NCBI GenBank assembly: GCA_900108205.1
Contig: FNUU01000006.1
Location: 108,176-146,313, forward strand
Reading direction: 5' to 3'
Source of the DNA: Eubacterium ruminantium
GTDB lineage: Bacteria; Bacillota; Clostridia; Lachnospirales; Lachnospiraceae
DNA: 38,138 bases
Under the pieces are notes generated by a model. The model worked only from the letters and a program-made list of their open reading frames with translations, did not search any database and had not been told where the DNA came from. The stretch's first letter is position 1; every line of letters begins with the position of its first letter. This document shows, piece after piece, positions 17,504-26,195 of this stretch. The translations under genes were made by a program, and so were the position numbers.

Positions 17504-19468
17504 ATGGGAATGAAGGAAGATATTGCAAATGCAAAGCAGCAGATAATTGAGGAGTTGAACAGCAAGCATTATTTTATGCGTCGTGACAGCCTCATAAACA
17601 GGATTAAAAGCGAACATTTCTTTGACGATACACAGGACAATATGAGCGCTGATGATATTGCCCTGCATGAATATCTGAATGAAATACCTGACGAGAAGAG
17701 ACAGCAGATATTCCAGGAAGCTGTCATGGAAAGGTTCAATAAAAGTATAGATATTGGTAAGAAGGCAACATATGAAACACTGAAAGCTCTCGGTATGTCA
17801 GAAGAAGAGCCGGAATATGGTCTGGATTTTCAGGATGCAAAATACAACTGGGATGTTGTGGATAAGGTCTGCATTTATTCAACAAAGCTTCTTAATAAGG
17901 ATACTGTAGAAAGTATAGAAAAGCTTAATAAGTTTGTGAACCTGAAGGTCTTTGATAAAAACAAGAAAACAGAGGCCAAGCTTATTGAGGATTTTAAGAA
18001 TCAGGCCAGAGAAAGCGCCGGAAATAACAGCGTGGATTCTTTTTATCAGAATGCAACTGAGGTTATGGAGTCAGAGCCACTTGATTTTGTTGATATCAAA
18101 CTCAATACTTATGGCGACAGGGTTTCAATAGAATCCTTTAGGGAGGGATTCCTTGAGGAGGAGAAAGCTGTTCATGAATTTGTTGAAGCCAAGAAAAAAG
18201 AAGAAGCGGCGACAATGGATCACTTTAAGGGAAAACTCCTTGCTCATGATCAAACACTTAAAGCAGGAAAGGATGGAAAGCTGGACTATGAAGGCGCAGG
18301 TTATCTGGCATGGGTGATAACGCTTGAGGATGCAAGGAAGCGAGTAAATGATAATCTGTCACTTCAGGAGCATAAGATCAGAAATGAAGAGCAGTATGTG
18401 AACAGAAGAAGATTTATTGAGAAGCAGCGTAATGATATGGCCGGTGATCCTGCATTTCTGGCATATGCAAGAAATCTCGAAAACTTACCTGAACAGAATA
18501 TTGTTGATCTGTCAAAAAACTGGAAGGATTATAAGAAAACAGTTGAGGATAAATTTGCAAGCATCCGAAAGGATAAAAGCAATATCGTGGAGTTCCCTAA
18601 GAATAAGGAAACTCTGGATGTCGACAGCATTCAGAGTCTTTGCAAAACCAAGCTGGACAAATATAAAATAAATGATAAGAATTTAGATTTTACAAATGAT
18701 ATACAGGCAGCGGCAGAGTATTTTGCACTCAGACTGATCACTGAGCCGGGAGCAAAGAGAATCTTCTTTGGAAAAGGGCTTGACTGGAAGAACGCAGAAA
18801 AGGTAAGTGTAAGAACTGGTCTTAAGGCAAATGAGGAAGGTAAATATTCAGCTGCTGATTTTAACAAGGCTTTTGCAGATGTAAGAAACAGTCTTTTAAA
18901 GGAGGATTCTTTCTTATGTGGAATTGCAAAAGGTAATTCCATGAAGGAAATGTATGAGCAGTACAAGGCAGAGGCTCGTCACACAGTTGAAGTTATCGCT
19001 GCAGCGGCTGAGGTACGTGAACCTGTAAAATACAAGGGAAAGACCAAGCAGCAGGTGGCAGAACAGATCGAGCAGTCAACTATGATGACTATAGCCAAGA
19101 AAGATCTGGATTACTTCAAGAAGACAAGAGATGAATTAGATACATTATATAAGAGCGAAGGAAAGTACAGATCATCATACATGAAGACCCTGTATAAGCA
19201 GCTTGACGATATAATCAAGGAAGCAGATGAGAACGTAAATCCTGAAGGCGGATACTCAATTAAGTCCGGAAGACTTGCTGCACTTAGAGCCGATGGAGTA
19301 AAGTATTTTGAGGAAAGAAAGGGCAAGGTCTTTAATCCGATAACCAACAGAGGAAAGCAGAGGCTTGATATCGTAGAAAAGCTGATAACAAAAACACATA
19401 ATATGATCAATACGGAGCCTGAAAAGAAGGCAAAGAATCAGGAAAGACAGCAGCCGGGTATGCGCTGA
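17504..19468 (+). CDS. Large helical charged protein of unknown function (654 aa)
   Basis: ATG behind ACGGAGGAAA. It is hydrophilic and helical with no signal peptide or membrane helix. Near the C-terminus it has KGKVFNPITNRGKQRLDIVE, about 30 residues from the end, then a basic tail ending QQPGMR. The 925-aa protein at 23125 has a similar segment, HKGLFHGPFSDDGKFRQNVA, near its own C-terminus, suggesting a shared C-terminal module. The N-terminal region (residues 1-120) has conserved-looking acidic helices. I do not recognise the family. It sits one gene after the 1252-aa protein and may belong to the same functional set. Confidence 0.8.
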   Translation: MGMKEDIANAKQQIIEELNSKHYFMRRDSLINRIKSEHFFDDTQDNMSADDIALHEYLNEIPDEKRQQIFQEAVMERFNKSIDIGKKATYETLKALGMSEEEPEYGLDFQDAKYNWDVVDKVCIYSTKLLNKDTVESIEKLNKFVNLKVFDKNKKTEAKLIEDFKNQARESAGNNSVDSFYQNATEVMESEPLDFVDIKLNTYGDRVSIESFREGFLEEEKAVHEFVEAKKKEEAATMDHFKGKLLAHDQTLKAGKDGKLDYEGAGYLAWVITLEDARKRVNDNLSLQEHKIRNEEQYVNRRRFIEKQRNDMAGDPAFLAYARNLENLPEQNIVDLSKNWKDYKKTVEDKFASIRKDKSNIVEFPKNKETLDVDSIQSLCKTKLDKYKINDKNLDFTNDIQAAAEYFALRLITEPGAKRIFFGKGLDWKNAEKVSVRTGLKANEEGKYSAADFNKAFADVRNSLLKEDSFLCGIAKGNSMKEMYEQYKAEARHTVEVIAAAAEVREPVKYKGKTKQQVAEQIEQSTMMTIAKKDLDYFKKTRDELDTLYKSEGKYRSSYMKTLYKQLDDIIKEADENVNPEGGYSIKSGRLAALRADGVKYFEERKGKVFNPITNRGKQRLDIVEKLITKTHNMINTEPEKKAKNQERQQPGMR

Positions 19469-19621
19469 TGTGAATTGAAGAATAACAAGCTGTGTTATTT
19501 CTTCGATTCCGGGAGTATGTGAATTGTGCTGTCGGTGTGTTTAAAAACAGTTATATAAGATACATTGGGATTATGAGATGCGGTTCTGCTACGCATAGTC
19601 TGAGGCGTTTGAGGGGGAAAT

Positions 19622-20563
19622 ATGAAAAAAGTAAGCGATATCGTGGGAAAATACATGGCATGGATAGTGCTTCTCATAGCAGCTATGGCATTGTTCCTGC
19701 CGCGAACAGGTACATGGATAAAAACAGATTGGATCAACTATCTTTTGATGATCGTTATGTTTGGAATGGGGTTGACGATGAAATTATCGGATTTCGCGGT
19801 GGTCTTTTCAAGACCCAAAGATGTGATAGTCGGATGCCTTGCACAGTTTATTGTAATGCCTGTACTCGCATATATTCTCGGTAAGATATTCGGACTGAGT
19901 GATGAACTTCTTGTAGGTGTTGTTCTTGTGGGAACGTGTCCGGGAGGAACGTCAAGCAATGTTATAACATACCTGTCAAAAGGCGATACAGCTCTTTCGG
20001 TAGGAATGACAAGTATTAATACACTGCTTGCTCCATTTTTAACACCGGCTCTGACGTATCTATACCTGAGAACCTCTGTAAGTGTGGATGTAAAGTCGAT
20101 GTTTATATCTATAATAGAGGTCGTGATAGTACCTATCGGACTGGGACTGCTGATCAATAAGCTGTTTGGAAAATACACTCAGCGAATCATGTATGCAATG
20201 CCTACTGTATCGGTGACAGCTATCTGTCTTATCGTGGCAGCGGTTGTATCACATAACAGTGAGAAGATAAAGACTGCAGGGCTGGTAATACTGGTGATCG
20301 TGATCATACATAACCTTTTAGGATATTTATGCGGATACCTGATAGGTATACTGTTTAAGATGGATATGTCCAGAAAGAAGGCAGTCTCAATAGAGATAGG
20401 AATGCAGAATTCCGGACTCGCAACATCGCTTGCGTCAAGTTCTTTTCCGGATATGTCAATGGCTACGGTTCCGGGCGCGATATTTTCTGTATGGCATAAC
20501 ATTTCGGGAGCTATACTTGCAGGAATCTACAGGAAAATAGATAACCCTGACAGAGAGAAATAA
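19622..20563 (+). CDS. BASS-family (bile acid:sodium symporter-like) transporter
   Basis: 313 aa with about nine to ten membrane helices. The BASS signature is visible as FGMGLTMKLSDFAVV in the second helix pair, VGTCPGGTSSNVITYLSKGD (sodium-binding crossover region) and IEIGMQNSGLATSLASSSF in the second half. BASS proteins couple sodium entry to uptake of organic anions such as bile acids or pantoate/keto-acids; the substrate cannot be told here. Start supported by GAGGGGGAAAT. The 153-base gap before it contains the recurring GGATTATGAG motif (19568-19577) and a small ATGCG/CGCAT hairpin (19578-19596). Confidence 0.9.
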   Translation: MKKVSDIVGKYMAWIVLLIAAMALFLPRTGTWIKTDWINYLLMIVMFGMGLTMKLSDFAVVFSRPKDVIVGCLAQFIVMPVLAYILGKIFGLSDELLVGVVLVGTCPGGTSSNVITYLSKGDTALSVGMTSINTLLAPFLTPALTYLYLRTSVSVDVKSMFISIIEVVIVPIGLGLLINKLFGKYTQRIMYAMPTVSVTAICLIVAAVVSHNSEKIKTAGLVILVIVIIHNLLGYLCGYLIGILFKMDMSRKKAVSIEIGMQNSGLATSLASSSFPDMSMATVPGAIFSVWHNISGAILAGIYRKIDNPDREK

Positions 20564-20571
20564 TGTAAATT

Positions 20572-20612
20572 AAGCAAAACAAATATTCGTTTCACTCGCG
20601 CTTGTTTTGCTT
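20572..20612 (+). terminator. Inverted repeat after the BASS transporter gene
   Basis: AAGCAAAACAA (20572-20582) pairs perfectly with TTGTTTTGCTT (20602-20612) across a 19-nt loop. There is no U-tract after it, so termination is uncertain. Confidence 0.45.
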
Positions 20613-20703
20613 CTGATAAGATATAGTAATACGACGAATAAGAAGCATATTGGATTATTACAGTACTCAGATGATGATAGATCGGAAAGTGACGAGGTGA
20701 GCT

Positions 20704-21780
20704 ATGAAGACACGATATCTAAAGTATGACATAATACGAATAACGGCAATACTGATGGTAGTACTGTTACATTGTGCCGCATATATTGTTATCTTTTATC
20801 CGGACACATCAAAGGCGGAATTTATTATCGGAAACATAATGAATGGAATTCCGCGTGCCGGAACGCCGATGTTTCTGATGCTTTCGGGAGCCTTATTATT
20901 GGACGAGAGCAGATCCTTCGACGTAAAGAAGTTTTATAAAAAATCATTTTTGGCAATTGTTGCGCTTCTCGCTTTCTGGCTTCTGTTATATGCACACTGG
21001 AGAGCATTGATCCTTCCGGTTCTTCAGGGTGGACAGACGGATAAGAAGCTGTTCTATAATTACCTCCTCAAGCTGGAGGGATTGTATCCGCACCTGTGGT
21101 ATTTGTTTATGCTTATTGGAGCATATGCAGTGATACCGGTGCTGAGACTTTTTGTAAAACGTGAAAATAAAGCATATATTCTTGGCATGATCATTTTTTC
21201 CGTGGTTGTTCAGTTTGGTGTTACAACAGCGGGAATACTTACAAGAAAAGCAGATTTCACAATTTCGGATTTTGTGACCAAATTCCATGTCGAATATGCG
21301 ACGGGGTATATTCCGTATCTTCTGATCGGATGGTATCTGACTGCATTTCCGCTGAAGAAAAAGGCGCAGGTGATACTGGAAATATTGGGATTTGCAGCGG
21401 TTTTATGGATAATACTCAACGTACAGTTTGCAATAGATTCTGTTGACGATATCCGTGATTATCTGGTTGAGATGCCTACACTTCCGGCAATGTTATACGG
21501 AGTGGGACTGTTTGTATTTATCAGTAATCTGGCAGGGGATAAAACTACCAAGAGCCGTGTGGTAAATACACTGTCCAAAGCTTCATTTGGCATCTATATC
21601 ATTCACGTAATCTTTCTGGATATATTTTCAAACCTGATCATGCCGTACGATAAATTTGATGCAGGTAATCCGTTTTTCTACATACTTTTGCTTTTTGGAC
21701 TGACATTCGGAGTATCGGCAGCAGTGGTATTGCTGTTTTCTAAGATACCGGGATTAAGAAGGATCATTTATTATCATTGA
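20704..21780 (+). CDS. Acyltransferase-3 family membrane protein
   Basis: 358 aa, about ten membrane helices, start behind GAGGTGAG. The N-terminus YDIIRITAILMVVLLHC keeps the conserved Asp-Arg and the catalytic-type His that acyltransferase-3 (OafA/WecH-like) proteins use to transfer acyl groups to extracellular glycans or lipids. There is no fused SGNH domain. This makes it a useful contrast with the degenerate paralogue at 2554. Its stop overlaps the annotated TTG start of the next gene, suggesting translational coupling with the phosphatase and peptidase genes. Confidence 0.88.
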   Translation: MKTRYLKYDIIRITAILMVVLLHCAAYIVIFYPDTSKAEFIIGNIMNGIPRAGTPMFLMLSGALLLDESRSFDVKKFYKKSFLAIVALLAFWLLLYAHWRALILPVLQGGQTDKKLFYNYLLKLEGLYPHLWYLFMLIGAYAVIPVLRLFVKRENKAYILGMIIFSVVVQFGVTTAGILTRKADFTISDFVTKFHVEYATGYIPYLLIGWYLTAFPLKKKAQVILEILGFAAVLWIILNVQFAIDSVDDIRDYLVEMPTLPAMLYGVGLFVFISNLAGDKTTKSRVVNTLSKASFGIYIIHVIFLDIFSNLIMPYDKFDAGNPFFYILLLFGLTFGVSAAVVLLFSKIPGLRRIIYYH

Positions 21781-22520
21781 GATTTGTCAGAGATAAGGAG
21801 GCGATTACTATAGCTTCATATGTTATTTCAGACATTCATGGACAATACGACATGTTCATGGAGTTGCTCGATAAGATCAAGTTTAATGAAAATGATACAC
21901 TGTACATTTTAGGAGATGTGCTCGACAGAGGACCGCATCCCATAAAGACACTTATGAAGCTCATGGAAATGCCAAATGCTATTTGTATTGTCGGAAATCA
22001 TGAGCTTATGGCGTTAGAATGCCTTGAGTTTTTGATGAAAGAGATCACGGATATGTCCATAGAGGAACTGGATGAAAAGATGCTGGAGAATCTTCTGACA
22101 TGGCAGTATAACGGAAGCAAAACCACGATAGAGGAGTTCGAAAAACTGGATGCTGTGACTAAACAGGATGTGATAGATTTCATAAAGGACTTTGTGATAT
22201 ATGAAGAGGTATCCGTTAATGATAAAGACTATTTGCTGGTGCACGCGGGCCTCGGAAATTATTCGCCGGAAAAGGATATAGAAGATTATTCACTTCATGA
22301 TCTGATATGGGCGAGAGCAGATTACGATGTACGATATTTTGAAGATAAATATGTTATATCAGGACATACACCGACGCAGTATATCAAAGATAATCCGCAA
22401 CCGGGGTTTATATATCGTAAAAATAATCATATAGCAATTGATTGTGGAGCATGTATTCCTGGAGGAAGACTTGCCGCAATCTGCCTGGACACCGGAGAGG
22501 AATACTATACGGGCGATTAG
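21777..22520 (+). CDS. PPP-family metallophosphatase (bacterial Ser/Thr phosphatase type)
   Basis: 247 aa if started at TTG 21777, 236 aa if at 21810. Motifs in order: SDIHG, GDVLDRG, GNHE, LLVHAG and SGHTP, the full two-metal set of PPP phosphatases, so it should hydrolyse phosphoesters in the cytosol (phosphoproteins, or Ap4A-like nucleotides). The start is unusual. AAGGAGG (21795-21801) is placed to serve an ATA codon at 21810, which would give MASYVISDIHGQ, the normal family N-terminus, but no ATG, GTG or TTG is there. TTG 21777 overlaps the preceding stop but has only a distant AGAAGGA. A start at the next ATG would delete the first metal motif. Confidence 0.88.
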   Translation: MRFVRDKEAITIASYVISDIHGQYDMFMELLDKIKFNENDTLYILGDVLDRGPHPIKTLMKLMEMPNAICIVGNHELMALECLEFLMKEITDMSIEELDEKMLENLLTWQYNGSKTTIEEFEKLDAVTKQDVIDFIKDFVIYEEVSVNDKDYLLVHAGLGNYSPEKDIEDYSLHDLIWARADYDVRYFEDKYVISGHTPTQYIKDNPQPGFIYRKNNHIAIDCGACIPGGRLAAICLDTGEEYYTGD

Positions 22521-22560
22521 AATATACAGGCAATTTAAGAAAAGAAAGGAAATCTGCCGG

Positions 22561-23094
22561 ATGGAGTATGAGATTATCAGGTCACGAAGAAAGACCATAG
22601 CTATACTGATCAAGCCGGACTGCAGTGTTGTGGTAAGAGCGCCATATCGAATCTCAAAGTCAGTGGTAGAGGACTTTGTAAAAGAAAAGAGCAGCTGGAT
22701 AGAAAAACATTTGGATAAAATGAAGGCTTTACAAGAAGAAAAACCGGAATGCATCCGTCTGTCGGAGGAGGAGATAAGAAGGCTTTCGGACGAGTCTCTT
22801 AAAGTGATTCCTCCGCGTGTAAAAGAGATCGCAGAGAAGATGGGAGTAAGCTACGGCAGGATTACGATCAGAAACCAAAAAACCAGATGGGGAAGCTGTT
22901 CCTCAAAAGGTAATCTGAATTTTAACTGTCAATTGATGCTGCTGCCGGAGGAATTAAGAGATTACGTTATAATCCATGAATTATGCCACAGGATAGAAAT
23001 GAATCATTCTGTGAGATTCTGGACTGAGGTTGAGAGATACTGTCCTCAGTATATGAAGCTGCGAAAGAAGCTTAAGCAGATCAGAATTCGTTAG
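22561..23094 (+). CDS. YgjP-like (DUF45/M48-type) metal-dependent peptidase
   Basis: 177 aa. The start at 22561 follows AAAGGAA and lies 40 bases after the phosphatase stop; a longer frame from 22438 would run inside the phosphatase gene. The core RNQKTRWGSCSSKGNLNFN and the zinc motif HELCHRIEMNHSVRFW (HExxH with a third His) are the hallmarks of YgjP/DUF45 proteins, related to SprT/wss-type minigluzincins. The physiological substrate of this family is poorly known. It forms a tight run with the acyltransferase and phosphatase upstream and the large hydrolase-containing protein downstream. Confidence 0.92.
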   Translation: MEYEIIRSRRKTIAILIKPDCSVVVRAPYRISKSVVEDFVKEKSSWIEKHLDKMKALQEEKPECIRLSEEEIRRLSDESLKVIPPRVKEIAEKMGVSYGRITIRNQKTRWGSCSSKGNLNFNCQLMLLPEELRDYVIIHELCHRIEMNHSVRFWTEVERYCPQYMKLRKKLKQIRIR

Positions 23095-23124
23095 TGCAGG
23101 TGAGGTTTATTGCGGAGGTAGGAT

Positions 23125-25902
23125 ATGAAAGAAATTGACGAACAGCAGGATAATAATAACATCGAAAATAATATACAATCTCGTTTCTTGAGTGACATCA
23201 CATGGAATGAACTCACCAAAGTAACAAATGAGTACAATGACGTCAGTGAGGAAGACAACTTTACTGCTGAAAAAAGTCAGGGCTACAGAACGGCATGCTG
23301 CAGTATCCTTGATGCCAGACTTGAAGCGCTTGCGTCAGAGGAAAAGACAGACTTTAAGGAATACAAAGAATGTGAGTTTATTTATGGCGCCCTTCAGCAA
23401 GGCTGGCTCGTGTCAGATATCGATATGATGAATAAGGCCTATGAACTCGTATATAATCTTCCGGACGGAATAGAACGCAGAAGAGGTCTGAAGCTTATGT
23501 CGGATCTTGCTTCGACGGCTGCAGATACAGCAAATCTGAGAAGGCAGTATTTGAACATTGTATTAGAATATTTCAAAGAATTGGATGAAATATATGAACT
23601 TGAGAATATCAACGATGCTATCGATGCCATCAAAGAGGCATATGACAGGGATGTGAGTGAAGCCGAGTATCCGAAGAAGTCTGTCAATGAGAAGCTTGAT
23701 GAAAAGCTTATTGATAAGCAGAGCTATGTGATGGAAAAACTGACCAAAGGAGAGCTCGAAGAATTCCGGCAGAATGAAGCCAGGGAATTCAATAAAATCA
23801 CAAAAAGCAATCGCCAGGCCATTAAGGAGGTCATGGGCGAAGAGGTTTATGATGATATAGACGAGATGTATACCGGCGATGAGAAAGATCGTGAAGTAGT
23901 TCTCAACCATGCTCAGGGCAATAAGTGGATGAAGTCGGGAGCAGATGTTCTTGAGCTTAATTTCCTTGCATCCGCACGTACAGATGAATGGAGAGAACAT
24001 AAAGGGAAAGACGGCTATATTAATACGAGAAATAAATCAGAGACAAAAATCAATGCGGAATATGGTGTTAAGGCCAAGGATGCCAAGGAAAATGACTACA
24101 GCTATATAAGATATAAGGACAAGCATTTTAAGGATGACAGCGGCAATACATTTGACAAAAGAAAATATATTATCGGCGGAGTTACACCGGGCTTTTTCGG
24201 CGCACTTAATGTGGGCGAGAATAGTATTGAAAATGTAAAGTATTATGGTCGGGATTTTGCAGCCAAATTCCTTAAACCTCATTTTGATAAATGGCTTGAA
24301 GGGAAGGAATTCCCTCACGACCTGCATATCAGCATTACCGGCTGGAGCCGTGGCGCTGTTGCAGCGGGTCAGGCCATAAAGAAGATTGACGAATGGATCA
24401 ATGATTATAAGAAAGAAAATCCTCGAATAACTGATTTTCTGGATCATGTTAAGATTGATGCACTTATAAAAGATCCTGTTCCCGGAATCGTGACTAATTT
24501 CCATCTCAGTACCTGTAATCTCAGAAATATACCTAATCTGAATGCAACGGTTTACTGTACAATGGCAAATGATCATTATGATCTTCTGTATCCGTTCCAG
24601 CGAGTAAAGGGCGCAAAGAAGATCATTCTTTCAACCGAGGAGCATTCTCTGGATTTTGAAAATCCTGATACCTCGCAGATGACACGTCTCGATGACGGAA
24701 GAAAGCATCAGAGCGGATTCTATGATGCAGAAACGGGAGAATTCTATCGAGGAACCGGCATGAGCCAGCTTCAGAACGGTGTATTTATCTGCGATGATCA
24801 GCATAATCTTGTCAGACTCTCCAGCTACAGTCAGCTGGGAAAGCTGGCCGATAAAATATTTGAAAAGGGCGGCGTTCAGCGTACCAGGAGGAATAACATT
24901 CACAAGATGGTCAGAGACTGGTTTGTTGAAAACACCCTGGAAATGGGCTTCGTTGATGAGGAGACCAGAGCGGCGGAGAAGGATAAGAACACCAATATCG
25001 AAGAGAGAATACTCGCCAGTCCTAATAAGCGTATTGCTCCGGTTCAGAAGGAAATACTCAAACTTCGTGAACTGATGCAGGGACAGCATACCAAGAAGGA
25101 TATAGTAAAGCAGAATAATCAGATCATCAAGGTCTGCAGGGAATACATGAAGAAGACAGCAATACCTGCATCCGGTGACAGTGAGTACAGAGTAAATCTT
25201 GTCAGCGACCTGCTTTCGTTCACAATGAAAGAAAACAATCAGCTGAAGACAGAGATACAGAGAGTAAAGAATCCGGAATATACAAATAAACTTGATGCGA
25301 AGATCAGGGCTCATAAGGACAGGCTTGCTAAAAAAGAAGGGGCTGTTGAAAAAAAGATATATAAGGAACAGGGACGTCTCGAGAAAGAAAAAACCATTGA
25401 AAGATATATTAAAGAAACAGTAAAGCTCTGCAAGAATTATATGAAAGATCTTAAAGAGAGGGATAAGAATCGTATGACCGGCGTAACCGGTGAAGAGTAT
25501 GATGCTATGGTAGCGGCTCTTGAACGTGGCAGCCGCCTCGGACCAAAGGCTTCCGTTATGGGCTTTATTGAGGTGCTCAGAGGTATTTCAAAGGCGACAG
25601 ACAAATATGTTGAGGTACATAAAGGTTTATTCCACGGACCATTTTCGGACGATGGAAAATTCAGACAGAACGTAGCAAAATTCTTTTCAGATTTCAGCAA
25701 GGATATAGGCAGAAAGACAGAGGATTTATCAACAACTCTTCCTGACAGATATATGCCGATCGCCGAAAATATCAAACATCGCCAGGCAGGTATAAACTCG
25801 CTGAATCAGAAGATTGCTGCCCAGCAGAATATGGATCGCAGGAATAATAATCAGGCAGCGCAGCCTGCTGATAATAAGGTGGCGCCGGCAAGGAGAATGT
25901 GA
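23125..25902 (+). CDS. Large helical protein with embedded alpha/beta-hydrolase domain (925 aa)
   Basis: ATG behind GCGGAGGTAGG, 30 bases after the peptidase gene. Residues about 1-260 and 620-925 are charged helices; residues about 280-600 look like an alpha/beta hydrolase with ITGWSRGA (nucleophile elbow, Ser408), an acidic motif KDPVPG (Asp450) and candidate His507 (TEEHS) or His528 (GRKHQSG). The GxSRGA elbow and following D-P motif resemble DUF2235/Tle1-type phospholipases and other effector lipases; this is a motif-level comparison. The C-terminal segment HKGLFHGPFSDDGKFRQNVA resembles one in the 654-aa protein. There is no signal peptide. It could be a contact-delivered or intracellular lipase/esterase. 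Of the three large proteins this is the only one with a recognisable enzyme domain. Confidence 0.82.
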   Translation: MKEIDEQQDNNNIENNIQSRFLSDITWNELTKVTNEYNDVSEEDNFTAEKSQGYRTACCSILDARLEALASEEKTDFKEYKECEFIYGALQQGWLVSDIDMMNKAYELVYNLPDGIERRRGLKLMSDLASTAADTANLRRQYLNIVLEYFKELDEIYELENINDAIDAIKEAYDRDVSEAEYPKKSVNEKLDEKLIDKQSYVMEKLTKGELEEFRQNEAREFNKITKSNRQAIKEVMGEEVYDDIDEMYTGDEKDREVVLNHAQGNKWMKSGADVLELNFLASARTDEWREHKGKDGYINTRNKSETKINAEYGVKAKDAKENDYSYIRYKDKHFKDDSGNTFDKRKYIIGGVTPGFFGALNVGENSIENVKYYGRDFAAKFLKPHFDKWLEGKEFPHDLHISITGWSRGAVAAGQAIKKIDEWINDYKKENPRITDFLDHVKIDALIKDPVPGIVTNFHLSTCNLRNIPNLNATVYCTMANDHYDLLYPFQRVKGAKKIILSTEEHSLDFENPDTSQMTRLDDGRKHQSGFYDAETGEFYRGTGMSQLQNGVFICDDQHNLVRLSSYSQLGKLADKIFEKGGVQRTRRNNIHKMVRDWFVENTLEMGFVDEETRAAEKDKNTNIEERILASPNKRIAPVQKEILKLRELMQGQHTKKDIVKQNNQIIKVCREYMKKTAIPASGDSEYRVNLVSDLLSFTMKENNQLKTEIQRVKNPEYTNKLDAKIRAHKDRLAKKEGAVEKKIYKEQGRLEKEKTIERYIKETVKLCKNYMKDLKERDKNRMTGVTGEEYDAMVAALERGSRLGPKASVMGFIEVLRGISKATDKYVEVHKGLFHGPFSDDGKFRQNVAKFFSDFSKDIGRKTEDLSTTLPDRYMPIAENIKHRQAGINSLNQKIAAQQNMDRRNNNQAAQPADNKVAPARRM

Positions 25903-25986
25903 GTATAGGGATGTGAAAAAGGCTGAATGATCATGGTCACGTGTAAAAGCTGTTATCCGGTGTCGCCGGCCTGGCAACCCAATGGC

Positions 25987-26011
25987 AGAGCAGATATGAT
26001 ATATCGGCTCT
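25987..26011 (+). terminator. Imperfect hairpin after the 925-aa protein gene
   Basis: AGAGCAGATAT (25987-25997) pairs with ATATCGGCTCT (26001-26011) with one mismatch and a 3-nt loop. No U-tract follows. A short CCGG/CCGG stem lies just before. It may be a weak terminator or an mRNA 3'-end structure. Confidence 0.35.
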
Positions 26012-26050
26012 TACCTTTGAAAAAACTGCAATACAAATATAAAACGAAAA

Positions 26051-26142
26051 ACTCGAAAAATATAAAATGAAATATTCGAAAAATATAAAATGATATATTC
26101 GAAAAATACAAAACAAAACATTCGAAAAATATAAAATGAACT
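26051..26142 (+). repeat. Four tandem 23-bp AT-rich repeats before the DUF4143 gene
   Basis: Units 26051-26073, 26074-26096, 26097-26119 and 26120-26142 share TTCGAAAAATATAAAATGA. A decayed unit precedes them at about 26031. The units end exactly at the -35 box of the next gene's promoter. Reading frames across the block on the minus strand are products of the repeat. Confidence 0.85.
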
Positions 26143-26179
26143 TGAAAAACCTCTAAAGTTAAGCGATAATACACTTAAC
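26142..26179 (+). promoter_or_regulatory. Promoter with overlapping palindromic operator
   Basis: TTGAAA (26142-26147), a 17-bp spacer and GATAAT (26165-26170) form a good sigma-A promoter. GTTAAG (26158-26163) and CTTAAC (26174-26179) form an inverted repeat that brackets the -10 box, which suggests repression by a dimeric regulator. The ribosome binding site follows directly. Confidence 0.65.
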
Positions 26180-26195
26180 GAATGGAGGGATGCTT

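Noticed and set aside
22438..22560. N-terminal extension of the YgjP-like peptidase
   Set aside because: It overlaps the phosphatase gene in another frame; the conserved protein starts at 22561.
25950..26011. Possible riboswitch in the GC-richer stretch before the DUF4143 gene
   Set aside because: Some resemblance to GGCAACC-type loops, but no set of stems matching a known class; it lies before the gene's own promoter.
25953..26174. 73-aa minus-strand frame rich in Phe/Tyr
   Set aside because: It arises from the 23-bp AT-rich tandem repeat and has no ribosome binding site.
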